Source: Neoroseomonas oryzicola
GTDB lineage: Bacteria; Pseudomonadota; Alphaproteobacteria; Acetobacterales; Acetobacteraceae
Direction: 5' to 3'
Length of the DNA: 64,000 bases
Assembly (NCBI RefSeq): GCF_012163135.1
Contig: NZ_JAAVUP010000007.1
Location: 94,157 to 158,156 of the forward strand
Shown here: in pieces, positions 7,291 through 15,553 of the stretch
How the letters are laid out: each line of letters begins with the position of its first letter
Position numbering within the stretch: the stretch's first letter is position 1
Translations under genes and position numbers: made by a program
The notes under the pieces: generated by a model
What the model was told of the DNA's origin: nothing
Seen by the model: only the letters and a program-made list of their open reading frames with translations
Databases searched by the model: none

Positions 7291-8721
7291 TCAGGGGCGT
7301 CGTTTGAGCAAGCCGACGATGCGCTTCGCGATGGGGGAGAGGATGCGCGGCGTGTAGAAGTCGCCCGCCGCGCGCTTCGCGGCCTCCTGCGCGGTCGGGT
7401 AGGGCAGGACGGCGCCGGCGAGGGCCGAGAGCGCCAGCCCGCGCCCGATCATCAGCGCGAAGATCCCGGCCATGTCCCCCGCGCCCGGCCCGACGACCGA
7501 TGCGCCGAACAGCCGCCCCCTGGAATCTGCGACGAGCTTCACCAGGCCCTCCGCCCGGCCCTCGGCGACGAGGCGGTCGTTCTCCGTGAGCGGCCAGCGC
7601 AGGATCACGAGGCCGGTGCGGCCCCCCGCGCGCAACTCGGCCTCGGTCGGGCCGATCTGGGCGATCTCGGGGTCGGTGTAGGTGACGCGCGGCAGGGCCT
7701 CGTAGGTCACCTTGGCCGGCAGGCCGAAGAGCATCGCGCGGGCGATGACCCCGGCATGCTGGGAGCAGACATGGGTGAAGGCGCGCGGCCCGAGGCCCTC
7801 CGGCGCCGCAATGTCCCCCGCCGCCCAGACCCGCCGGTTGGTGAGCGATCGCAGCCCGCGATCCGTCGTGATGCCGGCCGGGGAATACGCGATGCCGCCT
7901 TCCTCGAGCCCGAGCCCGGTGAGCCGCGGCACGCGCCCGACCGCGACCAGCAGGTGGCTGCCCGCGATGCGCGTCCCGTCCGCGAGGCGCAGGGCGATGC
8001 CGGGCCCGTCGCGCTCGGCCGCGGCGACCTCCACCCCCTCCAGCATGGTGACGCCGTCTGCCTGCAGCGCCTCGCGCAGCGGGGCGACGCATTCCGGGTC
8101 CTCCCGCACCGCGATCGCCGCGCGCTCGAGGATGGTGACGCGGCAGCCAAGCCGGGCATGGGCCTGCGCCATCTCGAGCCCGATCGGCCCGCCGCCCAGG
8201 ATCACCAGGTGCTCCGGGCGCTCCGGCAGGTGGAACAGGCTCTCATTGGTCAGGAAGGGGATGTCGGCGAGGCCCGGGATCGGCGGCACCGCCGCGGCCG
8301 AGCCCGCCGCGATGACGGCCCGGCGGAAGGTGAAGCGCCGCCCGGCGGCCTCGATGGTGCGCAGGCCGGCGAAGCGGGCATGGGCGCGCACGACCGTGAC
8401 GCCCATGGCGGTGAAGCGTTCCTCGGAATCGTTCGGCGCGATGGCGGCGATGGCGGCGGTCACATGCGCCCGCACGCCCGCCCAGTCGATGTCCGGTTCC
8501 GGCAGGCGCACGCCGAACCGCCCGGCCCGGCGGGCGGCGGCGGCGGCGTGCGCGGCGGCCAGCAGCGCCTTGGACGGCACGCAGCCGGTGTTGAGGCAGT
8601 CGCCCCCCATGCGCCCGCGCTCGAACAGCGCGACCTTCAGGCCGAGCCCCGCCGAGATGGCCGCCACCGACAGCCCTGCCGCGCCGGCGCCGATCACCGC
8701 CACGTCGAAGTCAGGCATCAC
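7291..8721 (-). CDS. Mercuric reductase/dihydrolipoyl dehydrogenase-like FAD oxidoreductase
   Basis: Class I pyridine nucleotide-disulphide oxidoreductase of about 475 residues. It has the FAD motif GAGAAG near the N-terminus, the redox-active disulphide GGDCLNTGCVPSKAL (residues 40-54), the NAD(P) motif GGGPIG and the second FAD motif AAGDIA. Instead of the His-Pro-Thr of true lipoamide dehydrogenases, the C-terminal active-site region reads LPYPTAQEAAKRAA, with Tyr in the catalytic His position, as in mercuric reductase. The terminal cysteine pair and N-terminal metal-binding domain of MerA are both absent. The start is GTG 8721 or ATG 8718; both overlap the upstream VTT gene, a pairing found in many bacteria. 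The substrate is unknown. Confidence 0.86.
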   Translation of the reverse strand: MMPDFDVAVIGAGAAGLSVAAISAGLGLKVALFERGRMGGDCLNTGCVPSKALLAAAHAAAAARRAGRFGVRLPEPDIDWAGVRAHVTAAIAAIAPNDSEERFTAMGVTVVRAHARFAGLRTIEAAGRRFTFRRAVIAAGSAAAVPPIPGLADIPFLTNESLFHLPERPEHLVILGGGPIGLEMAQAHARLGCRVTILERAAIAVREDPECVAPLREALQADGVTMLEGVEVAAAERDGPGIALRLADGTRIAGSHLLVAVGRVPRLTGLGLEEGGIAYSPAGITTDRGLRSLTNRRVWAAGDIAAPEGLGPRAFTHVCSQHAGVIARAMLFGLPAKVTYEALPRVTYTDPEIAQIGPTEAELRAGGRTGLVILRWPLTENDRLVAEGRAEGLVKLVADSRGRLFGASVVGPGAGDMAGIFALMIGRGLALSALAGAVLPYPTAQEAAKRAAGDFYTPRILSPIAKRIVGLLKRRP

Positions 8722-9418
8722 GCTTCCTTTTCCGCCACCAGGCGCCGAGCAGGGACAACGCCGCCAGCCCCAGCAGCGGCAGCAGGATGCCGGGCGAGAG
8801 GATGACCGACAGGTCCGGCCGCCCGCCCGCGTCCAGCACCTCCCCGAGCCCGGCCCCGATGCCCGAGAAGACCGCCGTGCCGGGGATGATGCCCAGTGCC
8901 GTCGCCGCCGCGAAGGGGGCGAAGGGCATGCCGGCCAGCGCCGGGGCCAGGTTCACCAGCCAGAAGGGCACCACCGGGATCAGCCGCAGGGTCAGCAGGT
9001 AGAAGAATCCATCCTGCTCGAGCCCCGGCCGGACGATCGCGACGAGGCCCGCCGCCCGGCGGGAGACCAGCGGCCCCAGCACGCCGCGCGCGGCCAGGAA
9101 CAGGATGCAGGCGCCCCCGGTCGCGCCCGCCACCGCCAGCGCCGTGCCGATCCAGGGGCCGAACAGGAAGCCGCCGGCCAGCGTCAGCACCACCGCCCCG
9201 GGCAGGGACAGCGCCACAGCCGCGACGTAGACCGTGACATAGGCCAACGCCGAGCCGACCGGACGCTCGGCCACCCAGCCCACCAGCGCCGCCCGGTGAC
9301 GGGCCAGGGCGTCGAAGGACAGCAGGTCCGCGACCCCCGAGGCCCAGACGGCGACGAACAGGGCCAGCAGGGCGGCCAGCGGCCAGGCGCGGCGGAGGAG
9401 GGAGCGGCTGTTGTCCAT
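8711..9418 (-). CDS. TVP38/TMEM64 family (VTT domain) membrane protein
   Basis: Integral inner-membrane protein of 235 residues in the VTT/DedA superfamily. Hydrophobic segments lie near residues 10-28, 55-85, 90-112, 140-165 and 195-215. The re-entrant-loop signature is visible as the glycine-rich GGFLFGPWIGT stretch and as FWLVNLAPALAGMPFAPF. Members of the superfamily act as lipid scramblases or ion-coupled transporters; this protein's role is not known. It overlaps the downstream oxidoreductase start by 8-11 bases, so the two are co-translated and probably functionally linked. It is divergent from rpmH, with 191 bases between. Confidence 0.85.
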   Translation of the reverse strand: MDNSRSLLRRAWPLAALLALFVAVWASGVADLLSFDALARHRAALVGWVAERPVGSALAYVTVYVAAVALSLPGAVVLTLAGGFLFGPWIGTALAVAGATGGACILFLAARGVLGPLVSRRAAGLVAIVRPGLEQDGFFYLLTLRLIPVVPFWLVNLAPALAGMPFAPFAAATALGIIPGTAVFSGIGAGLGEVLDAGGRPDLSVILSPGILLPLLGLAALSLLGAWWRKRKRDA

Positions 9419-9479
9419 GGAATAGGAGCGGATTCGACCTTTCCGGGGCCGGCGTTACATGCTTTCGGCCCCCGCGCGG

Positions 9480-9509
9480 TTGACGCCCGGCAATCCCCCT
9501 CCCTATACG
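9480..9509 (+). promoter_or_regulatory. Probable sigma70 promoter of rpmH-rnpA-yidD-yidC
   Basis: TTGACG at 9480-9485 and TATACG at 9504-9509 are separated by 18 bases, a good match to the housekeeping promoter in very GC-rich DNA. It lies about 100 bases upstream of rpmH in a gap with no other convincing hexamers. The rest of the leader (9510-9609) is GC-rich. Confidence 0.6.
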
Positions 9510-9609
9510 TCGCCCCCTCGCCGGGGCGCCCCTTCCATCGGGGGGCCGCCGGCCCGTTTTGCTGGCGGCAGGCTGCGATCGCCGGCCCCTAGGTTCTAGG
9601 AGACTTGTC

Positions 9610-9744
9610 GTGAAGCGTACCTACCAGCCCTCGAAGCTTGTCCGGAAGCGCCGGCATGGGTTCCGGTCCCGCATGGAGACGGTCGGCGGCCGCAAGGTCC
9701 TCGCCAACCGCCGCGCGAAGGGCCGCAAGCGCCTCTCGGCCTGA
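9610..9744 (+). CDS. rpmH: Large ribosomal subunit protein bL34
   Basis: The 44-residue basic ribosomal protein L34. It begins [18 protein letters not shown] and ends GRKRLSA, both nearly invariant in this family. The start is a GTG at 9610; a longer frame upstream from 9559 is shadow sequence, since L34 always starts at KRTYQPS. It heads the conserved rpmH-rnpA-yidD-yidC cluster, 25 bases ahead of rnpA, and is transcribed from the promoter at 9480-9509. No dnaA is visible nearby, so the cluster is not evidently next to the replication origin here. Confidence 0.98.
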   Translation: MKRTYQPSKLVRKRRHGFRSRMETVGGRKVLANRRAKGRKRLSA

Positions 9745-9769
9745 CCGCTTCCGCCGCGCGGAGGGTCGC

Positions 9770-10144
9770 ATGTCGGGCCACGCCGAACAGGCCGAGCCCC
9801 GTCCGGGCGCGCCCGCCGGCCGGCTGAAGAAGCGCCGGGAGTTCCTGCGCGCCGCCTCCCGCGGCAAGCGCGCCGCGCGCCCGGGCCTCGTGCTGCAGGC
9901 CGTGGCGGGGGAGCCGGGCCAGGTGCGCGTCGGCTTCACCGTGACCAAGAAGGTCGGCAACGCCGTGGTGCGCAACCGCGCCCGCCGCCGGCTGAAGGAA
10001 GCCGTCCGGCTCAGCCTGCCGACCGACCAGGCGGCGGGTTGGGACCTCGTGCTGATCGGGCGCGACGGCACCGGCCAGCGCCCCTTCGCGAAACTCATCG
10101 AGGACCTGCGCGGCGCGCTGAAGCAGGCCGGGGTCGTCCGATGA
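9770..10144 (+). CDS. rnpA: Ribonuclease P protein component
   Basis: Protein subunit of RNase P, which helps the catalytic RNA remove 5' leaders from tRNA precursors. The 124 residues include the RNR signature region [19 protein letters not shown] and the preceding [12 protein letters not shown], which contact the RNA. The N-terminus is longer than in many relatives ([15 protein letters not shown] before [10 protein letters not shown]). ATG 9770 is the first plausible start after rpmH; an earlier in-frame ATG at 9638 lies inside rpmH and is rejected. Its stop overlaps the yidD start (ATGA). Confidence 0.96.
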   Translation: MSGHAEQAEPRPGAPAGRLKKRREFLRAASRGKRAARPGLVLQAVAGEPGQVRVGFTVTKKVGNAVVRNRARRRLKEAVRLSLPTDQAAGWDLVLIGRDGTGQRPFAKLIEDLRGALKQAGVVR

Positions 10145-10380
10145 GCGCGCCCGCCGTCATGCTGAAGGGCTGCGTCCACGCCTATCGCTACACGCTGCGC
10201 GGCGTGATCGGCGCCAATTGCCGCTTCTATCCGTCCTGCAGCGACTACGCGCTCGAAGCGCTGTCCGCGCATGGTGCGGCGCGCGGCAGCCTGATGAGCG
10301 CGAAGCGCATCCTGCGCTGCAACCCCTGGCACCCGGGCGGCTACGACCCGGTGCCCCCACCGACACCGCCGAAGGGCTGA
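10141..10380 (+). CDS. yidD: Membrane protein insertion efficiency factor YidD
   Basis: Small cationic protein (79 residues) that associates with the inner membrane and assists YidC-dependent insertion. The diagnostic cysteine motif [15 protein letters not shown] is present, followed by [14 protein letters not shown] near the C-terminus. The start overlaps rnpA by four bases and yidC begins eleven bases after its stop, the standard bacterial order. It ends in a short proline-rich tail (PPTPPKG). Nothing is unusual apart from high arginine content. Confidence 0.96.
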   Translation: MSAPAVMLKGCVHAYRYTLRGVIGANCRFYPSCSDYALEALSAHGAARGSLMSAKRILRCNPWHPGGYDPVPPPTPPKG

Positions 10381-10391
10381 GACGTCTCCCG

Positions 10392-12176
10392 ATGGACCAG
10401 AAGCGCCTGTTCGCCGCGATCGCGCTCTCGATCGGCATCCTGCTGATCTTCGACGTGTGGAACCGCACGAACACCCCGCCGACGCCGCCGCGCCCGCAGC
10501 AGCAACAGGCCCAGACGACCACGCCAGCGGTGCCCGCGCCTTCGGCCGGCACACCCGCGCCGGCCACCGGCGCGCCGGGCGATCAGGCCGCCGCGCCCGC
10601 CACCCCGCGCCCGCCCGCTGCACGCGTTGCCATCGAGAACCCGCGCGTCGCCGGCAGCATCAACCTGCGCGGCGCGCGCATCGACGACCTGGTGCTGACC
10701 ACCTATCGCGAGACGCTGGCGCCGAATTCCCCGCAGGTGCGCCTGCTGGACCGCCGCGATTCCTTGAACCCCTATTTCGCCCAGTGGGGCTGGACCGCCG
10801 CCGACGGCCGCACGCGCGTGCCGGACAACGAGACCGACTGGACCGCGACCGGCGGCCCGCTTGCCCCCGGCCGCCCGGTGACGCTGACCTGGGACAACGG
10901 CCAGGGCCAGGTCTTCGAGATCGTCCTCAGCCTCGATGCCGAATACATGGTCACGGCCGAACAGCGCGTGCGGAACGACGGCAGCGAGCCCGTCTCCCTC
11001 CTGCCCTGGGCGCGCGTGCGCCGCGAGCACACGCCGCAGACTGCCGGCTTCTACATCCTGCATGAAGGCTTCACCGGCGTGCTCGGCGGCCGCCTGCGGG
11101 AAGTGACCTACAGCGACGCGAAGTCCGAAGGCGCGCGTCGTGGCGGCATCGCGATGGAGCAGGAGACGACCGGCGGCTGGGCCGGCTTCACCGACAAGTA
11201 CTGGCTCGCCGCCATCATGCCGGCCGCTCCGGACCAGACGCTGCGCACCGCCTACCGCCATGCGAACGACGGCGGCGGCGCCGCGGGCGACCGCTGGCAG
11301 GTGGACATGGCGCTGCCCGCGCCTGTCTCCCTCGCGCCGGGCGCATCGACCCAGATGGCCACGCGCCTGTTCGCCGGCGCGAAGGAGGTCCATCTCCTCG
11401 ACAGCTACATGAACCGGCTGAACATCACCGACTTCGACAAGGCGATCGACTTCGGCTGGTTCTACTTCCTGGTGAAGCCCTTCTTCCTGGCGCTGGACTG
11501 GATCTTCCGCCTGACCGGGAACTTCGGCGTCGCCATCCTGATCTTCACCGTGCTGATCAAGGCGGCCTTCTTCCCGCTGGCCAACAAGGCCTACCACTCG
11601 ATGGCGCGGATGAAGGCGCTCGCGCCCAAGATGACCGAGATCAAGGAGCGCTATAAGGACGATCCGCAGAAGGCGCAGTCCGAGATGATGGCGCTGTACC
11701 GGACGGAGAAGGTAAACCCCGCCTCCGGCTGCCTGCCCATCCTCATCCAGATCCCGGTCTTCTTCGCGCTCTACAAGGCGCTGTTCGTCACCATCGAGAT
11801 GCGGCACCAGCCCTTCTTCGGCTGGATCCACGACCTCTCGGCGCCGGATCCGACGAACCTGTTCAACCTGTTCGGCCTGCTGCCCTTCCAGCCGGAGCAA
11901 TGGAGCCACTTCCTGCACATGCCCGCCTGGGCCGTGATCATGGGCATCACCATGTTCGTGCAGCAGAAGTTGAACCCGCCGCCGCCGGATCCGATCCAGG
12001 CGAAGATCTTCCAGTGGATGCCGATCATCTTCACCTTCATGCTCGCGAGCATGCCGTCGGGGCTGATCATCTACTGGGCGTGGAACAACACGCTGTCGAT
12101 CGGGCAGCAATACTACATCATGCGCCACGACCGGGCCGCGGCGAAGGCCGCCAAGGCCACCGGCAAGGCGAAGTAG
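10392..12176 (+). CDS. yidC: Membrane protein insertase YidC
   Basis: Inner-membrane insertase of the Oxa1/Alb3 family that folds and inserts membrane proteins with or without SecYEG. The 594 residues start MDQKRLFAAIALSIGILLIF, the first transmembrane segment. A long Pro/Ala/Gln-rich linker (about residues 35-80) leads to the periplasmic beta-sandwich domain (about 80-340). The conserved C-terminal five-helix core includes FFPLANKAYHSMARMKALAP and GCLPILIQIPVFFALYKALF. ATG 10392 is preferred because the frame upstream overlaps yidD. A perfect 23-base palindrome follows seven bases after the stop. It would be needed by the cytochrome oxidase subunits encoded further along. Confidence 0.97.
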   Translation: MDQKRLFAAIALSIGILLIFDVWNRTNTPPTPPRPQQQQAQTTTPAVPAPSAGTPAPATGAPGDQAAAPATPRPPAARVAIENPRVAGSINLRGARIDDLVLTTYRETLAPNSPQVRLLDRRDSLNPYFAQWGWTAADGRTRVPDNETDWTATGGPLAPGRPVTLTWDNGQGQVFEIVLSLDAEYMVTAEQRVRNDGSEPVSLLPWARVRREHTPQTAGFYILHEGFTGVLGGRLREVTYSDAKSEGARRGGIAMEQETTGGWAGFTDKYWLAAIMPAAPDQTLRTAYRHANDGGGAAGDRWQVDMALPAPVSLAPGASTQMATRLFAGAKEVHLLDSYMNRLNITDFDKAIDFGWFYFLVKPFFLALDWIFRLTGNFGVAILIFTVLIKAAFFPLANKAYHSMARMKALAPKMTEIKERYKDDPQKAQSEMMALYRTEKVNPASGCLPILIQIPVFFALYKALFVTIEMRHQPFFGWIHDLSAPDPTNLFNLFGLLPFQPEQWSHFLHMPAWAVIMGITMFVQQKLNPPPPDPIQAKIFQWMPIIFTFMLASMPSGLIIYWAWNNTLSIGQQYYIMRHDRAAAKAAKATGKAK

Positions 12177-12182
12177 GACCTG

Positions 12183-12205
12183 GCGGGGGAGGAATCCTCC
12201 CCCGC
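12183..12205. terminator. Perfect palindrome behind yidC
   Basis: GCGGGGGAGGA and TCCTCCCCCGC form an eleven-base inverted repeat around a single central A, starting seven bases after the yidC stop. It could fold into a strong RNA hairpin. There is no T-run, and engB follows 24 bases later, so it may attenuate or stabilise rather than fully terminate transcription. Confidence 0.5.
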
Positions 12206-12229
12206 GCCGCGCCCGGCGAGAGGACCACC

Positions 12230-12886
12230 ATGACCGGACTTGCCGAGGCACGTGACGACGCCGAGCGCGATGCCCTCATCGAAGCGGGGCGGCTGCTCTT
12301 CGCGCGCCCCTGCACCTTCTTCTACGCGGCGCAGAAGTCGGACCAGTTGCCGCCGCCCGGCCTGCCCGAGGTCGCCTTCTGCGGCCGCTCGAATGTCGGC
12401 AAGTCGTCGCTGATCAACGCGCTGACAGGGCAGAAGGCGCTCGCGCGCGTGTCCCAGACGCCGGGGCGCACGCGGCAGCTCAACTTCTTCAACCTGGCCG
12501 AACGCCTCGTCCTCGTCGACCTGCCCGGCTATGGCTACGCCAAGGCGTCGAAGGACATGCAGCGCGACTGGCAGGGCGTCATGTTCGACTACCTGCGCGG
12601 TCGGCCGAACCTGATGCGCGTCATCCTGCTGCTCGACGCGCGGATCGAGACAAAGGCCGCCGACCGCGCCGCGATGGACCTGCTGAACGTCGCCGCCGTC
12701 GCCTTCCAGATCGTGCTGACCAAGGCCGACGATGTCGGGCCGCAGAAGCTCGCCGCACGGTTCGAGGAGGCGAAGGACCTCGCGCGCAAGCACACCGCGG
12801 CGCATCCGCTGGTGCTGGTGACGAGCAGCGAGACCGGGCAAGGCATCCCGGAACTGCGCGCCGAGATCGCGTCGCTGGCGGCGTGA
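12230..12886 (+). CDS. engB: Ribosome biogenesis GTP-binding protein YihA/YsxC (EngB)
   Basis: Essential cytosolic GTPase for assembly of the large ribosomal subunit. The 218 residues show G1 (GRSNVGKSS), G2 with the TPGRTRQLNFF switch region, G3 (DLPGYGYAKAS), G4 (TKAD) and G5 (TSSETGQG). ATG 12230 follows a GAGAGGACCACC leader; longer frames upstream run into yidC. The strand and order after yidC are the usual alphaproteobacterial arrangement, where argB would normally follow directly. Here argB is displaced by 1.8 kb containing an opposite-strand monooxygenase gene. A family 1 palindromic element follows the stop. Confidence 0.97.
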   Translation: MTGLAEARDDAERDALIEAGRLLFARPCTFFYAAQKSDQLPPPGLPEVAFCGRSNVGKSSLINALTGQKALARVSQTPGRTRQLNFFNLAERLVLVDLPGYGYAKASKDMQRDWQGVMFDYLRGRPNLMRVILLLDARIETKAADRAAMDLLNVAAVAFQIVLTKADDVGPQKLAARFEEAKDLARKHTAAHPLVLVTSSETGQGIPELRAEIASLAA

Positions 12887-12892
12887 CGCGGG

Positions 12893-12952
12893 TCGGGGGA
12901 GGGCCCTGCTCTCCCCGAGCCCCCACCCGCCAGAGGCCGAAAGGCCTCTGGA
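12893..12952. repeat. Bipartite palindromic element, family 1 (engB end)
   Basis: Two hairpins behind the engB stop: an imperfect GGGGGAGGGC/GCTCTCCCC stem at about 12893-12918, then CCAGAGGCC-GA-A-GGCCTCTGG at about 12930-12951. The second is a variant of the CCAAAGGCC...GGCCTTTGG hairpin found at 13057, 22493, 44296 and 50415. The order, stop codon then GC-rich hairpin then AGGCC hairpin, is the same in each copy relative to the gene it follows. Confidence 0.7.
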
Positions 12953-13056
12953 CACCAGGACTTGATCGGGGATTTCGGGGAGGGGCATCGCGGGTGCATC
13001 CTTCGCGACGCGCGCGCCATGCCGCTCCCCGACATCCCCGATGAAGTTCGAGGTTT

Positions 13057-13114
13057 CCAAAGGCCCTTAGGCCTTTGGTGGGGTGAGGTCCGGAGAGGGG
13101 CAAAGCCCCTCTCC
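13057..13114. repeat. Bipartite palindromic element, family 1 (monooxygenase end)
   Basis: Hairpin CCAAAGGCC-CTTA-GGCCTTTGG at 13057-13078, a GGGG-rich spacer, and hairpin GGAGAGGGG-CAAAG-CCCCTCTCC at 13092-13114. Read on the minus strand, it begins eleven bases after the monooxygenase stop. It faces the element behind engB, so each of the two convergent genes has its own copy in mirror orientation. Confidence 0.75.
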
Positions 13115-13125
13115 GTCTGACGCCA

Positions 13126-14430
13126 TCACGGCCGCGCCAGGTTCTCCCGCAGCGTCGCCCCCGCGTACTCCTTCCGGAACAGCCCTCGCCGCTGCAGTTC
13201 CGGCACCACCAGCCGGCAGAATTCCTCGAACATCCGGGGATGCACGGTCGGCGTGATGATGAAGCCGTCGCAGGCGCCGGAGGTGAAGTAGTCCTCCAGC
13301 GTGTCCGCCACCGTCTGCGGCGTGCCGACCAGCAGCCCGCGCGGCTTCTGCGTCGCCTCGGTGAAGGTCAGTCTTTCCTGCAGCATCACCTGCATCACGC
13401 GGTCGATCGATCCGCTGATGCCCTGGTTGCCCATCGCCGCGGCGAAGCTGGTCACGTCCTGGTGCTTGGACAGGTCCGCACCCATCAGGGAGGAATTCAG
13501 CATCTGCTGCGCCTCGGGATCGATGAGCGATTGCAGGTACTCGTACCTCTCCTGCGCAATGCTCTCGGTCTCGCCGATCACGGTCATGAAGCTCGGCAGG
13601 ATCTTGCAATCCTCGGGCGCGCGGCCGTGCTTCGCCATGCGCGCCTTCACATCTGTGGTGAAGGCCAGGGTATCGGCCTTGCTGTGGGGCGTGCAGAAGA
13701 TCAGTTCGGCCCAGCGCGCGGCGAAGTCGCGGCCGCGATCGGACGATCCCGCCTGCATGAACACCGGGCGGACCTGCGGGGAACGCGGCATGGCGAGCGG
13801 CCCGCGCGTCTTCACCCATTTGCCTTCAAAATTCGTGTAGCGGACCTTGGACGGGTCGATGAAGACGCCGCCCTGCTTGTCCAGCACGAAGGCGTCCTCG
13901 TCCCAGGACTCCCACAGCGCGATGCAGGCCGCGAGCACCTCATCGGCGCGATCGTAGCGTTCGTTCTTGCCGGGGATGCCGTCCATCCCGAAGTTCTTCG
14001 CCTCGAGGTTGGTCGCCGAGGTGACGATGTTCCACGCCATCCGCCCGGCCGTCAGCAGGTCGAGCGAGGCGAGGGTCCGCGCGATCCAGTAGGGATGCAG
14101 GAAGGTCGTGGAGAGCGTCGCGCCGAGGCCGAGATGCTTCGTCACCCGCGCCATGACCGGCAGCACCACCAGCGGATCGAGATACGAGGTCTGCCCGCCG
14201 AGCCGCAGATAGGCATCGAAATTGCCGCCATGGATGTCCGGCAGCCCGAAGGTGTCGGCATAGAAGCAGGCATCGAAGCACGCTTCTTCCAGCACACGCG
14301 CGATATGCTCGTAGCGTTCCGGCCGCAGGATGTCGTCGAGCGGCGCTTCGGGGTGGCGCCAGGCGCCGGGGTGGTTCGCGGTGGGGCCGGTCTTAAGGTA
14401 GGCGACCAGGTGCATCCGGCGCTGGGTCAC
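13126..14430 (-). CDS. LLM class flavin-dependent monooxygenase (NtaA/SnaA/DszA-like)
   Basis: Cytosolic FMNH2-dependent monooxygenase, 434 residues, of the bacterial luciferase-like superfamily, NtaA/SnaA/DszA branch. Typical marks are MHLVAYLKTGPTANHPGAWR at residues 6-25, the TLSTTFLHPYWIARTLASLD segment and GRMAWNIVTSA near residue 140, where FMN binds. Members hydroxylate chelators, sulphones or alkyl substrates with FMNH2 from a separate reductase; the substrate here is unknown and no flavin reductase is adjacent. It is on the opposite strand to its neighbours, between engB and argB, which are usually contiguous, and is followed by a palindromic element, so it looks like a later insertion into the cluster. 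Confidence 0.87.
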   Translation of the reverse strand: MTQRRMHLVAYLKTGPTANHPGAWRHPEAPLDDILRPERYEHIARVLEEACFDACFYADTFGLPDIHGGNFDAYLRLGGQTSYLDPLVVLPVMARVTKHLGLGATLSTTFLHPYWIARTLASLDLLTAGRMAWNIVTSATNLEAKNFGMDGIPGKNERYDRADEVLAACIALWESWDEDAFVLDKQGGVFIDPSKVRYTNFEGKWVKTRGPLAMPRSPQVRPVFMQAGSSDRGRDFAARWAELIFCTPHSKADTLAFTTDVKARMAKHGRAPEDCKILPSFMTVIGETESIAQERYEYLQSLIDPEAQQMLNSSLMGADLSKHQDVTSFAAAMGNQGISGSIDRVMQVMLQERLTFTEATQKPRGLLVGTPQTVADTLEDYFTSGACDGFIITPTVHPRMFEEFCRLVVPELQRRGLFRKEYAGATLRENLARP

Positions 14431-14656
14431 GGATGGATGCCTCGTGGCGATGCGGCGGCGGTAGGGGCCATGGGACCTCCGGGTGCGTGGCGGCCGTGGC
14501 GGTTATTCTGGCGCTTGGCCGGGACTATGCGGGCCGGGTCACCGGGCGGCAAGGCGCGGAACCGTCATGGGGCCGGGCGATTTCCAGCCGGCCCGATCTG
14601 CTCTAAGGGGTTCGGCCCACGGCCATCCCCGGCCCCGCCAGAACCACGAGCTGCGT

Positions 14657-15547
14657 ATGACCGAAACGTCCGACATGCCCGACGCCATGCAGATCCTCGC
14701 CGGCGCGCTGCCTTTCCTGAAGCGCTACGACGACGCGACGGTGGTGGTGAAGTACGGCGGCCACGCGATGGGCGAGGAGGAAACCGCGCTCCGCTTCGGC
14801 CGCGACATCGCGCTGCTCGAGCAGGTGGGCGTGAACCCGGTCGTGGTCCATGGCGGCGGGCCGCAGATCAACGCCATGCTCAAGCGCCTGAACGTGAAGT
14901 CGACCTTCGTGCAGGGCCTGCGCGTGACGGACGCCGAGATGCTCGACGTCGTCGAGATGGTCCTCGCCGGTCCGGTCAACAAGCAGGTGGCCGAGGCGAT
15001 CACGCGGGCCGGCGTCATGGCGGTCGGCATCTCGGGCAAGGATGGCGGGCTGATCCGCGCGCGGAAGCTGCAGCGCACCTACCGCGATCCCGACAGCAAC
15101 ATCGAGAAGGTGCTCGACCTCGGCTTCGTGGGCGAGCCGGAACACGTCGATCCCAAGGTGCTGCAGCTGCTGATCGGGGCTGACATCGTCCCGGTGGTCG
15201 CGCCGGTGGGCGTGGGCGCGGACGGGCAGACCTACAACATCAACGCCGACACCTCGGCCGGCGCCATCGCCGGCGCACTCGCGGCCGAACGGCTGCTGAT
15301 GCTGACCGACGTGCCCGGCGTGCTCGACCCCGAGAAGCGCCTGATCCCCGAGATGACGGTCGCCGAGGTGAAGGCCGGCATCGAGGCGGGCTGGATCTCC
15401 GGCGGCATGATCCCGAAGGTCGAGACCTGCATCTACGCCATCGAGCGCGGCGTGAAGGGTGCGGTCATCCTCGACGGCCGCGTGCCGCATGCGGTGCTGC
15501 GGGAGCTCTTCACCGATGGCGGCGCGGGCACGCTGATCCGCGCCTGA
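14657..15547 (+). CDS. argB: Acetylglutamate kinase
   Basis: Cytosolic kinase phosphorylating N-acetyl-L-glutamate in the second step of arginine synthesis. The 296 residues fit the amino-acid-kinase fold: [10 protein letters not shown] at about residues 31-40, VHGGGPQIN, the substrate loop with [12 protein letters not shown], and [15 protein letters not shown] for ATP and substrate binding. ATG 14657 is chosen over upstream in-frame GTG codons, which read through GC-rich leader sequence. The gap 14431-14656 is shared with the divergent monooxygenase and shows nothing else convincing. It converges with the DUF2336 gene, six bases between stops. Confidence 0.97.
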   Translation: MTETSDMPDAMQILAGALPFLKRYDDATVVVKYGGHAMGEEETALRFGRDIALLEQVGVNPVVVHGGGPQINAMLKRLNVKSTFVQGLRVTDAEMLDVVEMVLAGPVNKQVAEAITRAGVMAVGISGKDGGLIRARKLQRTYRDPDSNIEKVLDLGFVGEPEHVDPKVLQLLIGADIVPVVAPVGVGADGQTYNINADTSAGAIAGALAAERLLMLTDVPGVLDPEKRLIPEMTVAEVKAGIEAGWISGGMIPKVETCIYAIERGVKGAVILDGRVPHAVLRELFTDGGAGTLIRA

Positions 15548-15553
15548 GGCGTC

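Noticed and set aside
9559..9609. N-terminal extension of ribosomal protein L34
   Set aside because: L34 is invariant in beginning at Lys-Arg-Thr-Tyr-Gln-Pro; the extension is leader sequence.
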